This document shows, in pieces, positions 8,871 through 17,395 of a DNA stretch of 64,000 nt (within the stretch, counting starts at the first letter, position 1; each line of letters opens with the position of its first letter). The position numbers and the translations under genes are program-made. The DNA is from Flavobacterium nackdongense. GTDB taxonomy: Bacteria; Bacteroidota; Bacteroidia; Flavobacteriales; Flavobacteriaceae. The notes under the pieces were generated by a model. The model worked only from the letters and a program-made list of their open reading frames with translations, did not search any database and had not been told where the DNA came from. The stretch covers positions 2,914,001 through 2,978,000 of the forward strand of contig NZ_CP037933.1 in NCBI RefSeq assembly GCF_004355225.1, written 5' to 3'.

Positions 8871-11213
8871 ATGAAATTTATTTTAAGAAATGTACTTTTT
8901 TTAATACTCCTTTTTTTTGTTGAAGACATAAATTCACAATCCCGAACCAAAGTTAATTTTGGTTTAGATTGGGAATTCAAACGTGAAGAAACAAATTCCA
9001 ATTGGGAGAAAATCACCATTCCACATACAGCTAGAATTGAAAATTTAGTGGTCATAAAACAATTTCAAGGGACGTGCTGGTATCAAAAAAAGTTTGATGT
9101 TGTCAATTCAAAAAATAAGAAAGTCTTCCTTTATTTTGAAGGTGTGATGCAGGAAGCCGATGTATGGATCAACGACCAAAAAGCGACAAATCACAAAGGC
9201 GGTTATTTGCCTTTTATGGTCGATGTCACTCCTTTTTTGAAATCGAAAGGCAATACCATTAAGGTTAAAGTCAATAACGAAGACAATCCAGACTTCCTTC
9301 CCGGAAAGCCATTGAAAGATTTAGATTTCAATTATTACGGTGGTATTTATAGAAATGTGTATCTCATCACCACCGATAAATTATACATTACCAATCCGAT
9401 TCAAGCCAATACAAAAGCAAGTGGTGGAATCTATGTCAATTTTAATGACATCAACAAAAGTAAGGCTTCGGGAATAGTTCAGGTGCATTTGAAAAATGAA
9501 TTTGCTGTTGAAAAAAACGCAAATTTGACATTTATTTTAACAGATAATCAAGGAAAAAAACTCGAATTCAAGTCGGAAGCATTCAGGGTAAATGCCAATT
9601 CCGGTAGAACCATAACACAAAATATTGCGATTGAAAACCCCAAATTATGGTCGATTTATAATCCCAATAGGTATAATCTAGAAGTTCAACTGATTTCAAA
9701 TAATAAAGTTGCAGACGTATATTCCGAAAAAATAGGGATTCGTAAATCCGAAATAAAAGAAGACGGCTACTATCTTAATGATGAAAAATTATATATTACA
9801 GGAACGAACCAACATCAGGAATACCCTTACTTGGGTTATGCTATTTCGGACGAAGCCCAATATCGCGATGCGATTAAAATTAAAAATGCAGGTTTCGATT
9901 TCGTTCGGATGTCTCATTATCCTCACGCCGAAGCTTTTTTAGATGCTTGTGACGAATTGGGAATTTTGGTGATGAACAGTTTAACAGGCTGGCAATTTTT
10001 TGGTAACGAAACCTTTCAAAAAAATGCCATTCAGGATATTCGCGAAATGGCGCGAAGAGACCGCAATCATCCTAGTGTTATTTTTTGGGAAGCTTCTTTG
10101 AATGAAACTCAAATGACGGACGATTTTATGAAATTGGCTTCGAAAGCACTGAAAGAAGAATTGCCTTTAGGTAATAATTGTACTGCCAGTTGGATAGATA
10201 ATGACAATTACGATTTGTTTATTCCCGCCCGGCAACACGGTAAGGCGCCCGATTATTGGACAAAATACAACAAAGGAAATCGCAAAATTTTCATTGCAGA
10301 ATATGGTGATTGGGAATATTATGCTCAAAATGCCGGATTCAATCAAACGGAATTTGCCAATTTAAAAGAAGAAGAAAGAACTTCGCGACAATTGCGTGCT
10401 CACGGCGAAAAAAGATTGTTGCAACAAGCCTATAATTTTCAGGAAGCTGCCAATTCAAATCGAAAAGGACAGCAGACGATAGGCGAAGCCAATTGGGTAA
10501 TGTTTGATTACAATCGAGGTTACAGTCCTGATTTAGAAAGTTCAGGAATTAGCGACATTTTTAGAATTCCAAAGTTTGCGTATGCCTTTTATCAAAGCCA
10601 GCGGGATGCCAATGTAGTTTTGGATGCAAATTTAATTGCAGGTCCATTGCTTACCATTGCCAATAATTGGACGGAAACTTCCCCATTGAACGTTGCGGTT
10701 TACAGCAATTGTGATGAGGTCGAGTTGTATTTGAATGATGTTTTGGTTGGCAAACAAAAGCCTTTGATTAATGAAAGCAGCGATAGATTGAACCATCCTC
10801 CATTTGTTTTCAAGATGGATAAATTTGTTGCAGGAACATTGCGAGCTGAAGGTTTTATTAATGGTAAAAAAGTAGTTTCTAATTTGGTCAAAACTCCCGA
10901 AAAACCATCCAAAATTGAGTTAGCTTATGATATTTCTTCTAAGCCAATAAATCCTGATTTTCCCGATATGATTTTTGTTTATGCCAAAATCACGGACGAA
11001 AATGGTACGGTAATTCCGACGGCAACCAATGAAGTAACTTTTTCATTATGGAATGGCAAAGCCGAATTAATTGGAGCAAATCCGGTCAAAGCCGAGGCGG
11101 GAATCGCGACAATTATACTAAAAACGCCTCATTTCAAAAAGGCGATTGCTATTAATGCTGCATCTTTGAATTTGCAAACTGCAACAGTAGAAATCAAGCC
11201 TTCACTAAAATAG
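8871..11213 (+). CDS. GH2 beta-galactosidase, secreted
   Basis: Family GH2 exo-acting enzyme, most likely a beta-galactosidase releasing galactose from the oligosaccharides made by the galactanases. It is 780 aa with a Sec signal peptide (KFILRNVLFLILLFF). The order is an N-terminal jelly-roll (YFEGVMQEADVWIND, GGYLPFMVDVTPF, YGGIYRNVYL), an Ig-like domain, then a TIM barrel with TGTNQHQEYPYLG, VRMSHYPHAEAFLDACDELG, WEASLNETQ (acid/base Glu about 412) and IAEYGDWEYY (nucleophile Glu about 477), then C-terminal Ig-like domains. A TTG codon 12 bp upstream is in frame, but the ATG at 8871 is preferred. Confidence 0.93.
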   Translation: MKFILRNVLFLILLFFVEDINSQSRTKVNFGLDWEFKREETNSNWEKITIPHTARIENLVVIKQFQGTCWYQKKFDVVNSKNKKVFLYFEGVMQEADVWINDQKATNHKGGYLPFMVDVTPFLKSKGNTIKVKVNNEDNPDFLPGKPLKDLDFNYYGGIYRNVYLITTDKLYITNPIQANTKASGGIYVNFNDINKSKASGIVQVHLKNEFAVEKNANLTFILTDNQGKKLEFKSEAFRVNANSGRTITQNIAIENPKLWSIYNPNRYNLEVQLISNNKVADVYSEKIGIRKSEIKEDGYYLNDEKLYITGTNQHQEYPYLGYAISDEAQYRDAIKIKNAGFDFVRMSHYPHAEAFLDACDELGILVMNSLTGWQFFGNETFQKNAIQDIREMARRDRNHPSVIFWEASLNETQMTDDFMKLASKALKEELPLGNNCTASWIDNDNYDLFIPARQHGKAPDYWTKYNKGNRKIFIAEYGDWEYYAQNAGFNQTEFANLKEEERTSRQLRAHGEKRLLQQAYNFQEAANSNRKGQQTIGEANWVMFDYNRGYSPDLESSGISDIFRIPKFAYAFYQSQRDANVVLDANLIAGPLLTIANNWTETSPLNVAVYSNCDEVELYLNDVLVGKQKPLINESSDRLNHPPFVFKMDKFVAGTLRAEGFINGKKVVSNLVKTPEKPSKIELAYDISSKPINPDFPDMIFVYAKITDENGTVIPTATNEVTFSLWNGKAELIGANPVKAEAGIATIILKTPHFKKAIAINAASLNLQTATVEIKPSLK

Positions 11214-11219
11214 TTTCCG

Positions 11220-11939
11220 ATGGGAAGATCTTTTTTCTTATTTTTATTTTTTTTGAGTGTATCTTCTTCATACGCACAAAACCAAATCAGTAATAATGCT
11301 GCACTAGACGGCCATAATCTATATCCTTCTCCTAGTGTAGTAGTTTCTTACCATACCGAGTGGACCAAGTTACATTATATCGAAAAAATTGCCGAATTTC
11401 AATCCCAGCCGCTCCAATTTGGGGATATTGTTTTTATCGGCAATAGTTTGACTGAAAAAGGCGGGAATTGGGGGCAACGATTTAATAATCCTAAAGTTAA
11501 AAATAGAGGTATTGCGGGCGATGTTACCGCAGGAGTTTTAAACCGATTGGCAGAAATTTATTATTATAAACCGAAAAAAGTATTCCTAAAAATTGGGATT
11601 AATGATTTGTTTCACAATGAATTAACGCCGGAGTATGTCGCCAACAATATCAAATCGATTGTGGCAAAAGTTCATTTATATTCGCCAGAAACCAAAATTT
11701 ATATTCAAACGATTTTGCCCACTGCCAATAATAATCCTTCGAAAGAAAGAATTGAAGCTACAAATACCATTTTGAAGGCGATAACGCGAACTAGGTATCT
11801 TCAAATAATTGATTTACATTCGGTTTTTGCTGATGCAAATGATTTAATGATACCTTCTTATACTACAGATGGATTGCATTTAACGGAGGCTGGATACACT
11901 GTTTGGCAAAATTACATCAACGGATTTGTGAAGGATTGA
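11220..11939 (+). CDS. SGNH/GDSL-family esterase, secreted
   Basis: Probable carbohydrate esterase (deacetylase) acting on acetylated pectic galactan; the substrate is inferred from context. The 239-aa protein has a signal peptide ending SSYAQ and all SGNH blocks: FIGNSLTEKG with the nucleophile Ser76 (GNSL in place of GDSL), RGIAGDVTAG (block II Gly), LKIGINDLFHN (block III Asn128) and DGLHLTEAGY (block V Asp217/His220). It starts 6 bp after the GH2 stop and ends the plus-strand locus. Confidence 0.9.
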   Translation: MGRSFFLFLFFLSVSSSYAQNQISNNAALDGHNLYPSPSVVVSYHTEWTKLHYIEKIAEFQSQPLQFGDIVFIGNSLTEKGGNWGQRFNNPKVKNRGIAGDVTAGVLNRLAEIYYYKPKKVFLKIGINDLFHNELTPEYVANNIKSIVAKVHLYSPETKIYIQTILPTANNNPSKERIEATNTILKAITRTRYLQIIDLHSVFADANDLMIPSYTTDGLHLTEAGYTVWQNYINGFVKD

Positions 11940-12009
11940 GTAGAAGTAATTCCGCGCTATCAGTTCTTTTAAGGCATTTTTGGGTGCTTAGTATCTTTGC
12001 TCTTTGCGG

Positions 12010-12990
12010 TCAAATCACCATCAAATTACAACCGCGAATATCACTATTGTCAAAGCGTCCCAAAACTTCGAAAGTGCCATTAGGATTTCTTTTGCCTAAA
12101 TCCTGAGTAGCAATAAACGAACAGGAATTGATGTTGGCCAAATCAATGACGTTGATTCCGCCGGTTTTTTCTTCAGTAACATAAGCCAAAGCATCCTCGG
12201 TGTCACGAACGAGGATTTGCATCCAAGATGGGCATTCAAACACGCCGTTTCCTAATGAATAGGCTTGCGAAAGTAATTCGGTCATGCCATATTCTGAATG
12301 TATGGCCGTGACGCCAAAACCTTGGCACAATTGTTCGTGCAATTCTTCGCGAATCATTTCTTTGCGTTGGCCTTTCATTCCACCCGTTTCCATAATAATG
12401 GTGTTTTGCAATTGAAAAGGGTGGTTTTCGATTAAATCGAGCAAAGCATAAGTAACACCAATTAAAATTACGTTTTGTCCCGATTGGTCTATACCTGTCA
12501 ATTTTTTGATCAGTTCCCCGTGATTGTGAAGGTAAAAACCACTTTCAGGATTTTGAGTCATTTGAATCAAATCTTCGACCATATAAATCAGGGATGAACC
12601 TTCACGCTCCAAATAGGATGGAAGCAAAGCCAAAACTACATAGTCCTCGATGTTGCCATAAAATTGTGAGAAACCTTTTCGATAACTTTCTTCGTATAAT
12701 GAGATGTCGGTAACGAAATGCTTGCTAGTTGAGATTCCTGTCGTTCCACTGCTGGTAAAGGTTTCTTCGGTTAGATTGGTACTGGAAACCACTTTATGGC
12801 TTTTAAAAAATTGAATGGGCAAAAACGGAATTTGCTCCAATGATTTTACCTTTTGGACATTAGTTTTCAAAAAATCGCAAAATTCTCGATACACCATGTT
12901 GTTTTCGTACTGAAAGCGAAATACTTTCAGTGCTATTTTCTCAAATTGCTTTTGGTTTGAAATCGTGAATATGTCTGGAATTGTATTCAA
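12010..12990 (-). CDS. LuxE-like acyl-protein synthetase / acyl transferase
   Basis: A 326-aa protein of the LuxE family, related to adenylating enzymes that activate fatty acids. The nucleotide-binding Ser/Thr/Gly-rich loop is FTSSGTTGISTSKHFV near residues 81-96. Further hallmarks are MTELLSQAY, and at the end IATQDLGKRNPNGTFEVLGRFDNSD. No luciferase or acyl-reductase genes are nearby, so the substrate is unknown. The likely start is TTG at 12990: no ATG occurs between it and the promoter-like box just upstream, and the next Met is about 32 codons in, which would remove conserved-looking sequence. It converges with the galactan locus and stands alone. Confidence 0.82.
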   Translation of the reverse strand: MNTIPDIFTISNQKQFEKIALKVFRFQYENNMVYREFCDFLKTNVQKVKSLEQIPFLPIQFFKSHKVVSSTNLTEETFTSSGTTGISTSKHFVTDISLYEESYRKGFSQFYGNIEDYVVLALLPSYLEREGSSLIYMVEDLIQMTQNPESGFYLHNHGELIKKLTGIDQSGQNVILIGVTYALLDLIENHPFQLQNTIIMETGGMKGQRKEMIREELHEQLCQGFGVTAIHSEYGMTELLSQAYSLGNGVFECPSWMQILVRDTEDALAYVTEEKTGGINVIDLANINSCSFIATQDLGKRNPNGTFEVLGRFDNSDIRGCNLMVI

Positions 12991-13002
12991 GTAGTGTTTT
13001 TT

Positions 13003-13011
13003 GCAAATATA
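13003..13011 (-). promoter_or_regulatory. -7 promoter element for the LuxE-like gene
   Basis: On the minus strand this reads TATATTTGC, a full match to the Bacteroidota -7 consensus TAnnTTTG. It lies 12 bp before the TTG start of the LuxE-like gene, so the message would have a very short leader. Confidence 0.55.
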
Positions 13012-13021
13012 ATTAAATAAA

Positions 13022-13048
13022 AAAACTCCAACTTGCGATTGGAGTTTT
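13022..13048 (-). terminator. Intrinsic terminator after the 311-aa T9SS protein
   Basis: A perfect 10-bp stem (AAAACTCCAA / TTGGAGTTTT) with a 7-nt loop, followed on the minus strand by a T-rich tract. It lies 22 bp past the stop codon at 13070 and between two minus-strand genes, so it should end the upstream transcript. Confidence 0.8.
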
Positions 13049-13069
13049 AAAAATAGGGATGGAGATCAA

Positions 13070-14005
13070 TTATTGAATAATTAATTTTTTGGTGTCCGTT
13101 TTTCCATCTTCGGTAATTTTTGCAATGTAAGAACCTGCTTTCAGATTGGAAACATTTACTGCGCCATTGGCGGTTTTGGCGTTCAAAACTTGTTTGCCCA
13201 AAACATCATAAATTGTTACGGATTTTGCTTCGCTGCTGTTAGAAGTGATGTACAAAGTTCCTTTCGCAACTGGATTTGGATACATATTCAAACCTTCAAT
13301 AGCATTTTTTTTAAGCCCTAAGACTTGATTGACGCTTATGATGAAGTTTTCTATAGCATACATCCCATTGGCACCTGCATCATTGGTATCTACCCATTTT
13401 ATCCACATATTTGTTCCATCAGCCCAGTTTAATCCTGAGATTATGGTAGTTATATTCGTGTAATTGCTGGCTAAATTTCCGTTGACTGCGAGATTTGTGT
13501 TTGCAGCAGTTAATTTTTCATTAAGATTTAAAGTGCTAACTGCGGTCCAGTTTCCGGTGCTCAAACTTGTGGCGTCTGTGCTGTAATAAAAGGCGACAGT
13601 TTCATTAACACTTGCATTTCCTGATTGTTTCCACTGTTCCATTCTAGTTTGAATAGATACTTTTGAAACCACACTACCGGTGTTATTTTGAAAAACAGCT
13701 CCGAAAGCGGGTATCACCATTGCATCTGCCAAAGAGCCAAAAGCTCTATCTTCAGAACTAGAAGTCGTTGTGCCAATATTATAAACATTTCCAGCGCTGG
13801 TGTTCCCGTCGGATAATTGCATCGCTAAAGTCGTTCCGTTGACACTGTTAATGGCAGTCCATCCGGGAAGATAAGAAGTTTCAGTTGATCCCATTCCATC
13901 AAAAGATTCGGTATAAGGAACGTTTACTCCAATAAGTGAAATAGGGGTTTGCCCAAAAGACAGACTAACCAATAAAATAGAAGTTAATGTGTAAATTTTT
14001 TTCAT
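13070..14005 (-). CDS. Secreted protein with T9SS type A sorting domain
   Basis: A 311-aa exported protein of unknown function. The signal peptide is MKKIYTLTSILLVSLSFGQ. The central part is beta-rich and Asn/Thr-rich (YTESFDGMGSTETSYLPGWTA, VSIQTRMEQWKQ, MWIKWVDTNDAG), resembling the jelly-roll repeats common in flavobacterial surface proteins. The C-terminus is a type A T9SS domain (MYPNPVAKGTLYITS, VTIYDVLGKQVLN, TKKLIIQ) very like that of the next gene upstream, which suggests duplication. The frame extends 25 codons further upstream, but those residues do not make a signal peptide, so the ATG at 14005 is used. Confidence 0.85.
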   Translation of the reverse strand: MKKIYTLTSILLVSLSFGQTPISLIGVNVPYTESFDGMGSTETSYLPGWTAINSVNGTTLAMQLSDGNTSAGNVYNIGTTTSSSEDRAFGSLADAMVIPAFGAVFQNNTGSVVSKVSIQTRMEQWKQSGNASVNETVAFYYSTDATSLSTGNWTAVSTLNLNEKLTAANTNLAVNGNLASNYTNITTIISGLNWADGTNMWIKWVDTNDAGANGMYAIENFIISVNQVLGLKKNAIEGLNMYPNPVAKGTLYITSNSSEAKSVTIYDVLGKQVLNAKTANGAVNVSNLKAGSYIAKITEDGKTDTKKLIIQ

Positions 14006-14159
14006 AGGAATTTCATTTATAATTATACAAACAAATATAGTCAGTAATTTCGTAAAACAAAACTTTTTTATTAAAAACAATGCTTTTCATCCGATTTATT
14101 TGCCTTTGGTCGATTAATTGTAAATAAAAAACTATAAAGTATTGATTGAAAATCAAAAA

Positions 14160-14189
14160 AAACTCCATCAGGCTAGCGATGGAGCTTTT
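14160..14189 (-). terminator. Intrinsic terminator after the 572-aa T9SS protein
   Basis: On the minus strand, the stem CTCCATC / GATGGAG is followed by a run of eight T. It begins about 40 bp past the stop at 14227 and separates two adjacent T9SS protein genes. Confidence 0.8.
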
Positions 14190-14226
14190 ATATAGTACAA
14201 AACAATTTTTTTATCCATTGCCAGGA

Positions 14227-15945
14227 CTATTCAATTATTAATTTTTTTGTGTCTGTATTTCCGTTTTCTGTGATTTTTAGAATATATGCTCCCTTTTTAA
14301 GGTTAGAAACATTTACCGCATTGTTTGAAGTTTTAGTGTTTAAAACTTCTTTCCCTAAAACATCATAAAAGGCTACTGTTTTGACTTCATTGCTATTGGA
14401 TGTCAGGTATAAATTGCCATCTTTTACTGGGTTTGGATATACATTTAATCCCGAGATTGTGTTTTGTTTTGTTGATAGCGGGATGCTAGTAGAAATCTTT
14501 AGTTCGTCTATAGTAATTGCAGGTGTTTTAGTGTCTGAATCTTGCCTTAAAATAAGCCCTCCTAAATTTACAACTGCTGTCGAAGGAGTATTTACTAGTG
14601 TAGCTGGTGTTGCAGCAGAAAAAGTTGACAAATCGGGATTGAACCAAGCGCTAAGTTTATTTGAAGCAAAATCATAACCCATAATGACTAAAACAACTTC
14701 ACCTGCATTTCTTAAAGTTGCGTCATAATTTGTGGTCGTTGAAGCAGAATCAAAACCTAAATTATATTGTGTCCCATTTTTTTTCACAAATAATCTTCCC
14801 ATATAATTTTTTTGCGCATCAGTTAGGCCTACAAAATAAGTTTCTGTTAAATCAACAGTAACATTAGACAAATCAGTAATATTCATTAGGAATGAATAAT
14901 AAACTGTGCCTGATGTAGCTGCAGTAAATGGTGTAAATGGATCCATTCCTGCGCCTACAAATGAAACTGAATTTCCAGAAGAAGTTATACCTGTATAGGC
15001 TAAATTACCTGAAGTAACAGCTACAATATCGCCAGTATTGACATTAGTCCACTTTTGTTCTGCGCCTAATGAATTTCCAACAGTATAATTAAAGTTTTCG
15101 GTAAAAGGCAATGCGTTTATTGGTTTGCATTCAGGGGATGGCGCCGTACTTAACAAGCTACAAGTGCCACCCGTAATGGTTGCTGAGAAATTAGTTCCTT
15201 CTGAAACTCCTGTAATGGTAATATTGCCGGCAGCTACAGAAGTTGGGTTGTCACCACTTACCACTCCCGAGTTTGGTGTAATTGTATAAGTTGCGTTGCC
15301 CCCTCCAGTGTAAGGAATAGTAACAGTATATGTATCGGTCCCCAATGTTGAAGCATTGCAATTGGTTGTTGCCGTTCCGATTACTAATGTACAAGAAGCG
15401 GAGATTTTCGTTAAACTAATATCATCTAAACGATGCGAAACTGTTTGAGCAGATTGAGTAAATCTAAGTCTTAAATTAGGAGTTGATAAAATACCGCCAG
15501 TTACAGTTACTAATGTCCAGTTGGTAGTAGTGTTTTGAGTATAAGATATAGGAGTATACGTGGCTCCATCTGAACTTTGTTCCACAATTAAGTGATTACT
15601 AACATTACTAGTTAAATAGCCAAATTTCAATTGTAATTCTGCAGTGTTATAGGAAGAGGTGTTAATTCCTTCAATTTGAAACGTACGAATTGGTGCCGAT
15701 GTTGAAAACCAAACGTTACCGCTGCCCGACGCACCAGGATAGTTTGATGGTGAAGATGTCCTAACGTCTCCATTTCCGCTATATATTATGGGAGAAGAGT
15801 TCTGAAATGTTGCAGGAGTAGTACCTGCTGAATAGGCGGGTATCAATGTATTTCCTGAAGGAGTTCCCATATTTTCAGAATAAATTGTCTGTCCGAAAGA
15901 CAAAGTAGTCAATAAAAGAAATAATAAAGTGTAAAGTTTTTTCAT
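14227..15945 (-). CDS. Large secreted adhesin-like protein with T9SS type A sorting domain
   Basis: A 572-aa exported protein of unknown role. The signal peptide is MKKLYTLLFLLLTTLSFGQ. Two lectin-like or jelly-roll modules can be seen: one near residues 20-180 (YSENMGTPSGNT, LRLRFTQSAQTVSHRLDDISLTKI) and one near 275-485 (PFTENFNYTVGNSLG, FDSASTTTNYD, ITIDELKIST). They are separated by a Cys-containing repeat-like stretch (CTLVIGTATTNC). The type A sorting domain (VYPNPVKDGNLYLTS, VAFYDVLGKEVLNT, TKKLIIE) would send it to the surface through T9SS. It is paralogous to its downstream neighbour at the C-terminus. Confidence 0.85.
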   Translation of the reverse strand: MKKLYTLLFLLLTTLSFGQTIYSENMGTPSGNTLIPAYSAGTTPATFQNSSPIIYSGNGDVRTSSPSNYPGASGSGNVWFSTSAPIRTFQIEGINTSSYNTAELQLKFGYLTSNVSNHLIVEQSSDGATYTPISYTQNTTTNWTLVTVTGGILSTPNLRLRFTQSAQTVSHRLDDISLTKISASCTLVIGTATTNCNASTLGTDTYTVTIPYTGGGNATYTITPNSGVVSGDNPTSVAAGNITITGVSEGTNFSATITGGTCSLLSTAPSPECKPINALPFTENFNYTVGNSLGAEQKWTNVNTGDIVAVTSGNLAYTGITSSGNSVSFVGAGMDPFTPFTAATSGTVYYSFLMNITDLSNVTVDLTETYFVGLTDAQKNYMGRLFVKKNGTQYNLGFDSASTTTNYDATLRNAGEVVLVIMGYDFASNKLSAWFNPDLSTFSAATPATLVNTPSTAVVNLGGLILRQDSDTKTPAITIDELKISTSIPLSTKQNTISGLNVYPNPVKDGNLYLTSNSNEVKTVAFYDVLGKEVLNTKTSNNAVNVSNLKKGAYILKITENGNTDTKKLIIE

Positions 15946-16051
15946 TTTTTTTAAAATTAAAAATTAGTCTCACAAATGTAGCGACAAATCTTTTTTTTAC
16001 AGGAAAAATCTATGTAAAAAAAACGTAAAATTTAAAAAAAAGAAGAGATAG

Positions 16052-16390
16052 TTAGCGAACAATAAGTTTTCTAGTGGCAGTAGCTTGTTCCTCGTCTATT
16101 TTGATAATGTAAACTCCAGGAGACAAATTAGAAATGTTCAACTCTTTAGAAGATATAGTAGTTTGAAGTACTTTTTTTCCAAGAACATCAAAGATAATAA
16201 TGTTTTTATCTAAGTCGTTTTTCGAACTGATGTATACTTTGCCATTACTCACCGGATTAGGGTACAAGTTCAATCCTTCGATAACCGTAGTTTCTGGAAG
16301 TTTGGATTGTTGCTTACTGTCTTGAGCTGAAATACTCAAACTGAAGAAAAAAACCAATAAAAGAGTAATATAAAAGTAATTTTTAGCCAT
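16052..16390 (-). CDS. Minimal T9SS protein: signal peptide plus sorting domain only
   Basis: A 112-aa protein that is almost entirely export signals. It has a Sec signal peptide (AKNYFYITLLLVFFFSLSISAQ), about 12 linker residues, and then a complete T9SS type A domain (LNLYPNPVSNGKVYISS, IIIFDVLGKKVLQT, LSPGVYIIKI, RKLIVR). There is no room for a passenger domain. A second ATG 3 bp upstream is equally possible. It lies upstream of two larger T9SS genes in the same direction. It could be a remnant of a bigger gene or a functional mini-protein. Confidence 0.75.
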   Translation of the reverse strand: MAKNYFYITLLLVFFFSLSISAQDSKQQSKLPETTVIEGLNLYPNPVSNGKVYISSKNDLDKNIIIFDVLGKKVLQTTISSKELNISNLSPGVYIIKIDEEQATATRKLIVR

Positions 16391-16561
16391 CATCTCGATT
16401 TGGAATTGTAAAGATATAAAAAAACATTTCAAATTGTATACCAAAATGTATAAAAATACGTTAATCCACCTTTTTTTAAGTGAAAACCGAATTTGAGATC
16501 GTGTTTTTTTTCCCGAATTAAAAAATTGAGTAGTGCTAAAGATAGGGTAATTCTATAATTG

Positions 16562-16645
16562 TTACTAAATTGTTTGTAGCATATTACCAAATTGTTAACA
16601 TATAAAACCTATTTAATACATAAGATAGAATTGTTTTATCTTTAC
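16562..16645 (+). promoter_or_regulatory. Possible Pho-type repeats and -7 element in front of the phoB-like gene
   Basis: Units TTACTAAAT (16562), TTACCAAAT (16584) and TTAACATAT (16595) lie at multiples of 11 bp from each other, in phase like the clearer array at 20267. A weak -7 match, TATCTTTAC, lies at 16637-16645, 26 bp before the start codon. This suggests autoregulation, but the repeats are degenerate in AT-rich DNA. Confidence 0.35.
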
Positions 16646-16670
16646 AATCCTAATTAGGGACAGTTTTATT

Positions 16671-17354
16671 ATGAAAAAACGAAATACTAAAATTTTATTG
16701 GTCGACGATGAACCAGATATTCTCGAAATAGTGGGGTATAATCTGAGTCAAGAAGGCTATCAGATTTTTACAGCTTCGAATGGAAAAGAAGCTGTTGTCA
16801 AAGCCAAAAAAGAAATTCCAGACCTTATTATTATGGATGTGATGATGCCAGAAATGGACGGGATGGAAGCTTGCGAAATGATTAGAAAAATACCCGAATT
16901 GAACAATGTGATCATCACTTTTTTGACTGCAAGAAGCGAAGATTATTCCCAAGTAGCCGGCTTCGATGCTGGAGCAGATGATTATATTACTAAACCTATT
17001 AAGCCAAAAGTTCTTGTCAGTAAAGTAAAAGCTTTGTTACGAAGATTGAAAGAGCAAGAAAAAAGTAGTGAAACTCTTAATGTTGGTGGGATAGAAATCA
17101 ACCGCGAAGAATATCAAATTGTAAAAGATGGACTTGTGATTGCCTTGCCTCGCAAAGAATTTGAATTGTTTTATTTATTGGCTTCAAAACCCGGAAAAGT
17201 ATTCAAACGCGACGAAATCCTGGACAAAGTTTGGGGCAATGAAGTTGTGGTTGGTGGGCGTACTATCGATGTTCATATTCGTAAACTTCGCGAAAAGATT
17301 GGCGATGATTACTTTAAAACCATAAAAGGGGTTGGATATAAATTTGAAGTATAA
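16671..17354 (+). CDS. PhoB-like response regulator (OmpR/PhoB family)
   Basis: A 227-aa two-component response regulator. The receiver domain has the acidic pair in LLVDDEPD, phospho-acceptor Asp56 (LIIMDVMMPEMDG), Thr86 (FLTARSED) and Lys108 (DYITKPI). The C-terminal winged helix is of the OmpR type (LPRKEFELFYLLASKPGKVFKR, GGRTIDVHIRKLREKIGDD). It sits 41 bp before a PhoR-like kinase and upstream of the porins, Pst transporter and PhoU. Control of the phosphate-starvation response is therefore strongly indicated by context. Confidence 0.9.
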   Translation: MKKRNTKILLVDDEPDILEIVGYNLSQEGYQIFTASNGKEAVVKAKKEIPDLIIMDVMMPEMDGMEACEMIRKIPELNNVIITFLTARSEDYSQVAGFDAGADDYITKPIKPKVLVSKVKALLRRLKEQEKSSETLNVGGIEINREEYQIVKDGLVIALPRKEFELFYLLASKPGKVFKRDEILDKVWGNEVVVGGRTIDVHIRKLREKIGDDYFKTIKGVGYKFEV

Positions 17355-17395
17355 TTTTTGTGTTAAATTTGCGCAATACTTCTACTTCAAAAAAA

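Noticed and set aside
11903..12106. 67-codon plus-strand frame at the end of the esterase gene
   Set aside because: It overlaps the esterase C-terminus and the end of the convergent LuxE-like gene in other frames; no features of its own.
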